Assembly: GCA_016801885.1 (NCBI GenBank) | Contig: CM028905.1 | Location: forward strand, 14,930,090-14,994,089 | From: Toxotes chatareus | Taxonomy: Eukaryota > Chordata > Actinopteri > Toxotidae | Length of the DNA: 64,000 nucleotides | Reading direction: 5' to 3' | Shown here: piece by piece, positions 46,051 through 57,226 of the stretch | Layout of the letters: every line of letters begins with the position of its first letter | Numbering within the stretch: the first letter of the stretch is position 1 | Notes under the pieces: model-generated | What the model was told of the DNA's origin: nothing | What the model saw: the letters and a program-made list of their open reading frames with translations, nothing else | Database searches by the model: none | Position numbers and translations under genes: made by a program

Positions 46051-48328
46051 TTAAGAGGGGCATGGTCCTTTGAATGCCAATTTCACATTCTTCTTCTCCT
46101 CACTATAGAAAAAAAATGGCATTAGAGCATTGTGGTTAGACTTAAATGTATGTATATGCATTGGTGTGTGTGTGTAATTGTAGGTACGTGTTACATGCCT
46201 GTTCTGCTGGCAGAGAACACACTCTGTGCTGTAGGTCTTTCCATCACTACCACATACTGGATCATACTGCTTGGTGCAGATTCCTCCTTCATACTTCTCA
46301 CAGGCAGGCTGGACACAAACAGATGGTCACATGGTCATTCAACACTCATTCTGTCCACCCTGAGTGGACCCTGAGTGAGGGTAAGCTAAGTAACAGAAAA
46401 AAAACCCTCTATGTGTAATGCAACACAGCTCAACAGCAGCACAAACTCAGTGTGGTGCTGTTGCTTAAGCACTTGAACTGAAAATTAGAACCTTCACAAA
46501 GGAGGATTTATTTAAAAAAAAACAAAAAAAAAAAAAAACTGCTGGATTAGACTACCTCAGATTTGGGTCATTCCAATTCTATGAACTGGTTGTTGCAGCA
46601 CATTCTCAGATTTTGTTTGTATCATGAATGAAATCCTATGTTTTTACATTTCCTCAGCCCTCAATATTATTTCATTTTGATAGCCAGAAAACACCTTGTC
46701 TGGGAAGCCATGCTGCACATTAATATCCTGACAGTTGTTCCTAACCTCATGGAGATAGACCCTGAAATGGGCATTTTCAAATTCTGAGAACATTCACAAT
46801 CATTTTTGGGGTGTGAAAACATCAGAGTAGGCTATAAGACAAAAAGATGAGTTTTCAGATAAAGCTGTTCTGGTTTGGTCATGATTTTAATAAATACCCT
46901 GTTCGGCTGAAGACATTAAACAGTGCAGACTCTGCAGCAGTTTGTGCTGAACCGTTTCAACCTGTAAAACAACAGATGAAATACAGCTAGAGAATCATCA
47001 GCCGCAGCAGTCTCACCGCTCTGGGCTCAGCCTCTTGTTCTGGGTCTCCAGACATCATCGTCTCATCACTGTCTGGAATCTGAGCTGCAGTCTCATCCTC
47101 CAGGGACAGGACTAGACACACACACACACACACACACTGGTGTTACTATAGTTGTGAGCACATCATGGTCATACTACATTGCCTTGCCCCTAACCTTAAC
47201 CCTAAACTAAACCTAAACATTAAGTCTGAACTCTGAAACAGTTCCTAGAAGACTTCAGGCCTGGAAAAAAAACAGTCCTCTGAACACTCATTCACACAAT
47301 CTCTCCTGACACACCCCAAGCCCAGAGGACAAGCCCATTATGTGAGAATGTAACCAGCTTTTGTCCAGAATGTGGTTCAGCCATGTCTCACTTTCCTCTC
47401 CACTTCCTCATATTTGCCTGCGCTTTGTGTTCTGCTTTTGTTGTGTGGGAGAACAATGCAGAGACTGGGCATTTCAGACTGAAGGTTAAATTTATTCCTA
47501 GTAAACCATGGGCTGGTATTGATAGGACTGACTTCTGCCAGTCAATAAAACACTGGGGGACAAACCATAGTGGCCAGACCCTGACATTACTGTCAATCAG
47601 TACCTATGACTTAACTGAGTTTCCATGTTAATGTGAGGTACTAGTGATATCTGCTGTTTGATTGGTAAACAAGCTGCCGTGAGAAGACCACATCTGAACC
47701 ACAGCTGGGAATCATCCACCACAGTTAAGGTGTTATGTCCTGCCACAGTTTGATTTCTTTTAAATCCAAAGAAACAAACAACAACAAATAAACAACCCTT
47801 CTTCTTTCTTAAATGACATCAGAATGATTTGACAGACCGGTTTTAGAACAGGAATTTGCACTTTGACATTATTGTCAGGTATTGTTAAGCAGAGCAACCC
47901 TTTGTCACGCTGTGATCACAGATTGTAATCAGTCTTTCACATTACAGTATGTGGACAACACACTGACAACAAAAACACCTTCTCAAACAACCATTTTGTA
48001 CTTGAATGGCTCTTAAAATCTCTTTTTTTTTTTCATTACGTTTCATTTTGTCATCATTCTAGACACGAGCATGCGTTCTCCTTTTTTCTGTCCTGTATTG
48101 ATGTGCTGTCTCTTTTCTAGAAAATCTTGTTTAACAAGAAAATTTCCCCCGGAACCAATGGAAACTTCCTACACTTTCAGCTGACTGTTAGTGGTTTAAA
48201 GGGGGAAAAAAAAAAAAGTCCTTAAAGCAGAAACTGATGATTTGTTAAGATTGTTACTTTAACGTGTAAATGAACTCACCGGTTACAGAGAGCAGCAGGA
48301 CAGAACACAGCAGCACAGCCGGCTTCAT
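46051..48328 (-). CDS. Kazal-type serine protease inhibitor (SPINK-like), 4 exons
   Basis: Predicted 101-residue secreted inhibitor. Exons on minus: 48328-48280, 47111-47017, 46308-46199, 46102-46051 (stop TAA). Exon 1 gives a signal peptide, [16 protein letters not shown]. Exon 2 gives an acidic linker ('[14 protein letters not shown]'). Exons 3-4 give one Kazal domain with all six Cys. '[19 protein letters not shown]' is the family signature, and the Cys spacings are 7-7-10-2-17, as I recall for SPINK1. The residue two after the second Cys, the expected P1, is Lys, which suggests trypsin-like targets. Phases are consistent (1, 0, 2). Introns 1 and 2 have GT donors. Intron 3 seems to use AG|GCATGT, a GC donor, because nearby GT choices hit a stop before the sixth Cys. 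Which SPINK paralog it is remains unclear. Confidence 0.85.
47110..47290 (+). repeat. 'TTACTATAGTTG / CCCTAA' repeat, second copy
   Basis: A CA run, TTACTATAGTTG, a CCCTAACCTTAACCCTAAAC-like stretch and 'CTGAAACAGTTCC' follow the same order as 2585-2850. It lies in intron 1 of the SPINK-like gene, right at the acceptor side of exon 2. More diverged than the first copy. Confidence 0.55.
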
Positions 48329-48420
48329 GACTTGCAGAGTGTGGACATGCGTCTATGAGCAACAGGTGTGTGTTTCACACATTGTTTTCCTCTCATACGC
48401 CACCTGTCAAGCTCGCGGAA
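48329..48420 (-). promoter_or_regulatory. Proximal upstream region of the SPINK-like gene
   Basis: Sequence just upstream of the start codon on the minus strand. No clear TATA box seen. Included only to mark where the promoter must lie. Confidence 0.3.
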
Positions 48421-48869
48421 CCTCTGCTCTGACTGGCTGCTTTCTAAAGATCAGGTGACACTCAACAGATCATCTGGGCCACAGGATTACATCAAGGGAT
48501 GAAACTCATAACAGGCTGGAAAAAAACTAATGTCCAGCGGTAGGAGCAGACAGTGAGCAGGCGGGGGGAGAACTAGATTCACAGGTTTAGTGCCAGCACT
48601 GTTTTACATGCACTTACATTTTCCACAGAAATGTATTACAGTCTATGTACTGAGACCGATGTGTCGGAAACAATACTATATATCACACTATACCATATGA
48701 CTTCAGAGCCAGAATCCCTTTGTGTATTCTTTGGATATTGGATATTGTGGGAAATATCAACTCATTGTTACCAATTCCACAAATACTTTTTGAAGCTGTT
48801 ATTATTATTTCTTGCTTTGTCTTTATTTTTTCTTTGTGTGTGTGTGTGTGTGTTTTTCTTCTCTCATTT

Positions 48870-49082
48870 ATTGTGTGGTGCAGTGGTTAGCACTGTCGCC
48901 TCACAGGAAGAGGGTTCCAGGTTAGAACCCCGGTCTGGGCTCTTTTGTGCCCAGACCAGGGCCCTGCGATTGGCTAGCGACCAGTCCAGGGTGTACCCCT
49001 CCTCTCGCCCGTAGTCGGCTAGGATGGGCTCCAGCTCCCCATGCGACCCTGACGGATTAAGCGGTAGAAAATGGATGGATTT
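48870..49082 (+). repeat. tRNA-derived SINE with 'AAAATGGATGGA' tail
   Basis: 'GTGGTGCAGTGGTTAGCACTG' and 'GCCTCACAGGAAGAGGGTTCC' include box A/B-like words, and the B region GGTTAGAACCCC is one base from consensus. An internal deletion joins directly to 'CAGTCCAGGGTGTACCCCTC' and 'GCGGTAGAAAATGGATGGAT'. A very common layout in teleost genomes. Inactive short copy. Confidence 0.7.
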
Positions 49083-49439
49083 ATAGTGTGTATTTGTTGA
49101 CCTGAACTTCAAGCTGCTGCTTAAAATTACCTGGGCAGGGTTATATAAAATTGTATTGTATTATTGTATTGAACTGAATTGAACTACACCATTACCGAAT
49201 CCCTGTAGCTTGTTTGTCCTTCTTGTTAAATTTTGTATGTCTTGTGAAAAGTGATTCAGCAGTAGGTGGTGTCAGTGGACTGGCTAATAGTCTCCTGCTA
49301 AACAGCTGAAGGAAGCAGCGGAGACTTTGTGCACCACAATAGGTAGTGCACATACAAACTCTAAAGTCTATCAGGAAAAGCATCACATGACTGATATATA
49401 CACTCAGCAAGTTTCCCTGAGTGTGTCTGTCTCAGTTTC

Positions 49440-50165
49440 AACTCAGTGAGCAGTTTATTAGGAACACCTTGCTCTCCCTTTGGATTAACCAGCTATCGGA
49501 AACCTTCCTTTGATCAGATCATTTCTGTAGATTTGTCCACTGCACATTCATGCTGACATGCAATGCGGCTGATGCCAAATTCTGACCCTACCATCTGCAG
49601 CCTCAGCAGAAATCCAGATTCATCAGACCATGCTCTGTTTTTTCAGTCATCAACTGTCCAGTTTTGAGGAGCTTGTGTCCAGCCTCAGATCTCTGTTCTT
49701 GGCTGACAGGACTGGAACCTGACATAGTCTGTGGTGTTGAGGTCCATCCTCCTCAAGGTTGGACATGTTGCTCATTCTGAGTTAGCGTAGTCATTCTGTC
49801 AGCTCCAACCAGTCTGACCATTCTCCTCTGACCTTTCTCATCAGCAAGGTGTTTCTGTCCTCGGAGCTGCTGCTCACTAGATGGTTTTTGTTTCTGGCTC
49901 CATTCTGAGTTAAACTCTACACTCTTTTGTGTGTGAAAATCTCAGGAGATCAGCAGTTTCATAAATAGTCAAACCAACAATCACTCTACAGTCAAAGTCA
50001 GTGAGATCACATTTTTCATTCTGATGTTTGATGTGAACATTAACTAAAGCTCCTTATCTGTATCTGCAGGATTTTATATGTTGAACTACTGCCACATGAT
50101 TGGCTGATAACTGCATGAATAAGCACGTGTACAGTTGTTCCTAATAAAGTGCTTGGTGAATGTCT
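49440..50165 (-). mobile_element. Decayed Tc1-like transposon
   Basis: The ends are imperfect inverted copies: CAGTGAGCAGTTTATTAGGAAC at left, and GTTCCTAATAAAGTGCTTGG at right. The minus strand carries scrambled transposase pieces: 'KGQRRMVRLVGADRMTTL' near 49800-49860, then a SRR-type and 'WSDESGF'-like region near 49620-49660 around the DDE segment. Heavy substitution and frame breaks. The TTATTAGGAACACC terminus is common among fish Tc1-type repeats. Confidence 0.6.
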
Positions 50166-52600
50166 ATTGTTGGCTGTAAGTGCACCTCTAAGGTCAACAT
50201 TCAGTCACCCTGCACTGCACTTCAGGGAGAATCAGAGTAATGCCATTTTTAAAGGTGGAGAAAAAAAAAATCTATGTTGTGAAGGCCAGTGACATCTTCT
50301 TCTTCTTCTTCTTCTTTCTGGCATATACACAGGTCTCATGTAGCAAAATGCATCTAATTTACCTGTCTTTACCATATTTGGTCAAATATATGTGATATAA
50401 AAATACAATAAAGAAAAGCAACATAAAACAAGAGCACAACCTGTGCACTGTTCCAGTGCTTTTCCGTGGGTTAGATTTTATTGAAACAATTTAATTTCTA
50501 ATATTTCTGTCATGGTGATTACCCCATAATCATCATAATAATACCATCATATTTATTTATTTATTTATTTTTTATTTTTTACAGCAGCTATTTTTATTTT
50601 CTTAGTTTAGTCTCTTAGTCATTCTACTGTTGGAATAGTGCTTATTTAATCTTGTTCTGGCCATATTGGTCTCTACTTATATTTTACTTTCACTTACTGT
50701 ACTGTGCCCCTGCTGTTGCTAAATGCAATTTCCCCCACTGAGGGACTAATAAAGGATTCTCTTTTCTTCTCTTATCAGTAATAAAACAAAGTTTATTTTA
50801 CACACATTCATACATTTCATTTACATTTTATCCTGACACTACTTCACAAAATGTTACATGTTCTAGCTGTGTGTTTTTGTGAAAAATATAAAAAAATACT
50901 ATTTCAGATGTTTTTCGGGGGAAGTGAAGTGTTCAACATAAAAAACTGGAGAGTTTGCATTTGAATTAGAGTCAGCATTGGTATACGCCAGTAAGAATAA
51001 CCACTGTGCTGTTATAAATGGTATACTGCACATACCAGAAGAACAGCTGTGGCATACCAGTAGGCAACAGTAGCAAAGATGAATCAGCATATGCCACTGA
51101 AAGATCATGCCACTACCAATGATATAGCACTGCAGACACTGTCCTCCCTCAAAACGTGTCCATAGATCATTTGTTCCAGCAGCTTATTATGACCCAGAGT
51201 GACATTTTGATTTCTGAGCAACATCATGACCCAAAATGATACGATTATGTTGAAGTGACAGTGCCCTCGATGTGTTTATCATTTTAGCTTATTTTAACCC
51301 AAACCATGATCTTTCACTAAATCTAACCGAACCTTCACCAGCATTGCCGCATTCATTCATTATTTTTCAACAGCAATTTTTAATGGTTTATCTGTGCCTA
51401 CTGCAGCCACGGGGAACTAATTCAAGAAATGCTCCTATGGGTCGTATCAGAGTGAAGGGACAGATGACCTGTGTGGTTCTTTAGGGTGGACGACTTGTTG
51501 CACTGCAGGGGAACATGCTTCTCTAGCTGCTATGCATGTTTTTGACTAACACAAATCCATTGCTGAATAATCTGACATATTTGAAGCTCATCATTCTTCT
51601 CTGTTTTTTTTTTTGTTTGTTTGTTTGTTTGCATGATCATTTTAAGCACTGCTGTATTGTGAGTCTAGCTTTAGGCCTTGTTGATATTCATTAAGACTGC
51701 ATCAAGAAAACACTGCATTCTCATTCATTTCATTTAAACCACTATGTGGTACTCTAGCTAACACGGAGCACACTTGACCTCCTCTCAATATTTTCTGTGA
51801 ATTTGGGGGGTTTTGGTGTTGTCAAACGTATGACCTAAGACTTACTAAAACTCTGGCCTTTGTCCTGTCCCTGCTTTCATGCTGCCTCATGGCATTACAA
51901 ACTGTTGTACTGTGATCTAGCGTCTGTTAAACCGCCACACGTATGGATCTCTCTAAAACTGGACTTTCTGGTTTATATTTGATTTTCTCACCTGTGCCTG
52001 GAGCAACATGCCCTCACCTATATAGTCTCCACCCTCGTGTTGCATTCACGTAACATCGGCAGAATAAGAAGAGAGGGGCAAACCTCCTGTAACTCCTACT
52101 TGGAAATGTTCACATATTACCCCAAGATAGTTACCACCACAAGTCTTAACCACATAGTGTAAATCGGCATAAATTAGCTAATACTGTTACATATTTATTA
52201 GCAGTGAAGCCAGATGGTGTTTGCAGAGTGTCTTTTAGGGGGCACGAAAAACTTACAGAGAGAGAGAGAGCAAAAAAGATGAAGAAAAACGAAGAAAAAC
52301 GAAACGGCACACCAGCTGAAAAACGAGTCTACCTCTGAAACGCTGTGGTGTAACCTGGTCTAACGCCAATCGTAAATACCACCTGTGACTCAAGTGATAA
52401 GACGTCGAACATGACAAAAAATACACACAACTGCAGGGTATTCGACGGCTTTGAGGGTTGTTTCCTTTTTAAGTAACATTGAAAATTTGAGGCAATGAGA
52501 CGCACGGGAGGGGAAACGTACAAGACAATATACACACAATGGTTGCTGAAAAGCTTCCTTACATTCTAGTAACGAACAATAGCTGCATAGTGAATCACTT
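50166..52600. other. Intergenic between the SPINK-like gene and csnk1a1
   Basis: AT-rich with simple runs: TTC at about 50297-50318, TTTA at about 50548-50570, TTTG at about 51615-51632. No gene or RNA recognised. mir-143 and mir-145, which lie near CSNK1A1 in mammals, were looked for by their mature sequences and not seen. Confidence 0.5.
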
Positions 52601-53375
52601 TTTAACTTTGTAGGTGTTGCCTGGGTACACTGTGGAAATGACATTCACAATATGGCAACGTCTGACATGGCGTTCAAGAGTCTTGATTGTATTATCTCCC
52701 ACAACACGTGAAGAGGTCCTGGGATATCTAACCTTAGCTAATCGCCTCCAACGGAAACCAGCTGAGAGAAAGGGTAGAGAAGACAAGATGGCGGAGTGAG
52801 TGGGTAGTGCTTTGTACAGTCGGTGGCGACCCTCGAAGTTTGTCGAAAACGAGTCAAAAAGGACTGAAAAGATTGAAAAAGCAACAATACCGCCGGAAGT
52901 GAAATTGAAAAGGCAGCGTTTGCCCCTCAGCACCGAGGAGGTCCGGAGATTTTTTCCGCGGCGGTCCTTGCGACAGCGTTAGCTTGATGCTAACGTTAGC
53001 GAACGTTCGATTCCACTAGCTGCTGCTTCGAGGTAGCTGGGTGGTTGTTGAAGGCCGTAAGCTTGTTCGGATTTAGTTTTGGATGTATATACTTAGATAT
53101 CGATACATTTCGTGTGTTATAGAGGTTTTATTTTAACGGAGATCATTTCTAGTCATCCTATGAATAAAAGGAATAACGTCAGGAGAAATCTATTTTCCAA
53201 CTTGCCTCTTCCGTTCGTTGTCTAATAGTATTTGGAGTAACAGCTAGTTCATAATTACTTTCATCAACACTAAGTGGACATCCAAGACCCTGTATGTTCT
53301 GCTGACAATCGGGCCAGACTGCCGCACAGAATTTCCTAAAGTGAATCGGGTGGATATCGTCATTTGGTGGATATT
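52601..53375 (+). promoter_or_regulatory. csnk1a1 promoter and 5' UTR region
   Basis: CpG content rises relative to the flanks. AAGATGGCGG at 52785-52794 is a YY1-type initiator-region motif often found just downstream of vertebrate transcription starts, and suggests the start lies close by. A palindrome GCTAACGTTAGC sits at 52989-53000. The 5' UTR would then be roughly 590 bp without an intron. Short upstream ORFs exist. No TATA box seen. Confidence 0.55.
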
Positions 53376-54981
53376 ATGGCGAGCAGCAGTGGCTCCAAAG
53401 CCGAATTCATAGTCGGTGGAAAATACAAGCTTGTCAGAAAAATTGGATCGGGATCTTTCGGCGACATATATCTGGCCATCAACATCACAAATGGAGAGGT
53501 AATTAACTTAACATCAACATCTACATTTGTCTATGGTCCTGTAGGGAAGTTGGTAGACAGTAATCCTTAAAGAACACAACGGTGACTGAATCCAAAGTGT
53601 CCGAATAAAATTGCATCATAGCTTTGTTGATTAGCAAGCCTGTAGCTGTCAAGCTGTTAAATTGATGTGGCTAAAGTAGCTACACGATTACAGTGTGTGT
53701 CATATTTGTCTTTACTGTAACTGGCGCAGTGACCAAAGGGCTGTAAACCACAAAATATAAACGTTATCTTTTGTGTGTGCCATTTTCAGGAGGTAGCCGT
53801 AAAACTGGAGTCACAGAAAGCCAGACATCCACAGTTGTTATACGAAAGCAAGCTGTACAAAATCCTACAAGGTGGTGTCGGAATCCCACACATCAGGTAA
53901 GGGACAACCATATCACGTCGTGCTGTCCTTATCGACAATGAAGTGACAGATTCTTATTATGTCATTCTTCATTTATATTGGTGTGGAAAGGTTTGCGTTG
54001 ATGCAAATACACTAATGTTGAAGTGGCAGCAACGTTGTTGGCATTAGGCCTGCTAATCGGCCTAACGTTACAGTCCATTCTAGTAACGACATATTTTCCA
54101 CGAACGCTTAAAACTGTCGTGTTTTCACTTTTCATCTCAAGTTGCTTTGTGCCATCCCTGTTTATACCCCCGTAGTGAGCTTTTATCGTGACTACTAGCT
54201 TGTAAGGGTGAGGAGAAGGGACTATGTGGTTGGAAATGGCCGCTCCTCTTTTGTTGTGTTAGCTCCCAACATGTCTTCCTCTACCCTGTTAGAAAATGGC
54301 GGCGGTGCACAGAAGCGAAAACAACAATCCAAGCCCCACGGTACTAGAGTGTGTTCACCGCGTGATTTCAACCCTTATGTGGCCCTGCCTTACCATGAAA
54401 CGGGTCACACAATATGTTTGTTGAAGGATGTGTTGAAAGTGGGGTGTAGCCCAACAGGGCATGTGGTAATATTGGAGATATCCAATGTATACCACAACTA
54501 CAGAATATACACCGTGAGCAAGCAGTCACAGCATGCTGTTTTATCTATATGTTGTTAATATTGGAAATATAAGATTGATATGTCATGGCAGAGCAGTTGC
54601 TGGTGCTTTTTGAAGCCTGTGGCGTTAATTGGTCTGTTAATTTATTGAATAATCTGAGGATGTTATATCTGTGCCTTCATTGAGGAAGACAGCAATACTG
54701 GCCACTAGCTGTAGAAAAGAGGAAGTACTGTAAACATATTGATATGGTTCTGTGTGCACTGTATCAGGGAAATATTACACAAGCGTACCAGCAGTGATGA
54801 GTCATTTTACTTAGTGCAAGTTTGTTAGCACAAAAAAGAAGAAACTGTTAATAAACTGTGTGCTCTCCTCTTACTATTTTTGACACACAGAACAGAGGTA
54901 TAGAAAAGTATTGTACTCTTCCTGTGCCTGTGCCCCCCACTTACTGATACACCAATCCCACAAAAAATCACTATATTTTTC

Positions 54982-55020
<39 letters not shown>

Positions 55021-57188
55021 TCATTCTCTCGATAGCCACATGGAGACAAAACCTGTGAAATTCATTAGTTTTTCATATTTTGAGTTAAGATGACAGGATA
55101 ATATGGATATGGACAGGATATGTAATAATTTCGACAGTAGAGAAGGTCTTACTCAGCATTAGTGATCATTACCATGGTTCATTTTGTGTATGATTGATTA
55201 CCTTACTGATTTACATTTCTTGCTTAGTCTTTGTACCTTATATCTTTATCATATTAGGGGGACACTAACAAACAATTAAATATTGATATCAATTTTTACA
55301 CTGTTCTCTAGTTGCTGGGAAGATTAACCATCATCCGTATATCTACTGTGCTCCTAAGACGAGGTAGCCTCCTGTGTACCTGATAAAATGGCTGACAGAG
55401 AAACAGGCAGAAAATACCAGCATTTAGCTGGTGTTGGTTTTCCTTCCCTGTTCTATATCTGGCTAACATACACAGCCATATACAGTATACAGTACAGCTG
55501 GCACATGGCAGAATAGAGACAATGACTGTGGAGCTGCTGAAACATGGTGACTTGGTTGAAACCTGAACTCTGAATATTCAATTCAATTTTATTTATATAG
55601 CGCCAAATCATAACAGAAGTTATCTCAAGCCACTTTACATATAGAGCAGGTCTAGACCGTACTCTCTATAATATTATCTACAGAGACCCAACATTTCCCC
55701 CAAGAGCAGCACTTGGTGACAGCAGCCGTCTGCCTCGATCGGTTGGGTTGAGAGAGGCTGAGAGAGGGGACAAGTGTCATGAAGACAGCAGGATTAAAAG
55801 TAATGCGAGGACAATAGCTTGATTAGTAATAGGACTAATAGCAATACAAACAACAACAATCAAAGAACTAATGATGGCAAGACTTAATAGTAGGATTAAT
55901 AATTACTGGGACTAGTAATGGGGGCAATAGATGGCCCACAGCAGCAGATCCACACTCTACAGCTCTGAGGACAGATGAACTTGCAGAGAGCGACAGTGGA
56001 AGAGAAGAGCGGAGAGAAAGCACAAAAACTATGGGAAAAGGAATACATGCCTTCTTTACAAATTAGACCAGCTTTGTAAAGTGGCCTCTGTCATCGGCAG
56101 AAGCACGCATTGCTTGAATGTCAGTTGTGCATTTTTTGTGTGCACCTCTTGGTCATTGACCTATTGCTGACAACTTAAAAGACTTGATGTAGGCACCAGG
56201 AAATGAGTGGTAATAAGGGGCTGTAAAGCTAGGGTCACTATAGCTGCGTTCACACATGCACTACAGCCCTTTTTTTCTAGACATGGAGGAGCTGTATGAA
56301 ATATCTGATTCCTGTTGAACAGGACATTAAACAGACATTATCCTGCCAGCTCCTTAAAGAAAGAGGCTCTAGTGGCTGAATAGAACAGGTAAGTGTCTGG
56401 CGAACTCACAGCAAGTGAGTGTGCGTGATGATGACGTTTCTTTTCTGCCTCCTGCACACTACGCAGGTACCACACACCAAAGTGTGATCTCGTCTCACAC
56501 GGACAGGGCAACTCGGGACAAGGTCTGGAGTTTCTGTGTGAAAACGATATATGACTAATAGGAGGTAGTGTTAATAGGAATAACTTGTGTTCAGGGGAAT
56601 TCAGGAACTCCAAGAACAATATCAGAGAAGTTTTGTAGGGTTTGCTTGAAGTTTGGTGAGCACATTTTGGGTCTGACTTGTATTCAAACACGTGTACTGC
56701 TGCTGTTAGCATTCTGGATAGGGAATGGCAACCTTTTATTCCTCACCATAAACCAAAATTCCTCTTATACAACGATGAATGTCAGCTAAGACTGAGAAAG
56801 CCAGTCGTGTTTCTGGTTATTTTCGTCCACTTTTTTTCTCTGCAAGTTTTAAAGCAAAGCTTTTTCAGCTTTACTGTTATACAAGCACGGCCTCTTTATT
56901 GAATCTTTTTACTGGTGGTGCTGGCTTGATATTGCAGCAGAGTCTTGTTAGAGCCTGTCCAACCTGCTGGTCCTGCTGCCCCTCCTCCACTCTTACTTCA
57001 ACCTGACTACCTGACCTGTCATGTTTTCAGCTTTTTCCTCACTCTTTCTCTGTTTTTCCACATAGACTCAAACATTTTGGTGTAATCTTATTAAGTTGAA
57101 AGAACCTTGGTTGTTTATATGGTGGGGGGGAGCAGACTTGGATATTTTTTTGGATATTTTAGGTTCAAGGTATTTGCCATGTTTGAGT

Positions 57189-57226
<38 letters not shown>

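Noticed and set aside
42000..52600. mir-143/mir-145 cluster expected near CSNK1A1
   Set aside because: The mature sequences were not seen on either strand by eye. Their absence cannot be proven without a search.
52595..52933. 112-codon minus-strand frame as a divergent gene
   Set aside because: It overlaps the csnk1a1 leader on the other strand, has no domain, and GC-rich leaders often hold chance frames.
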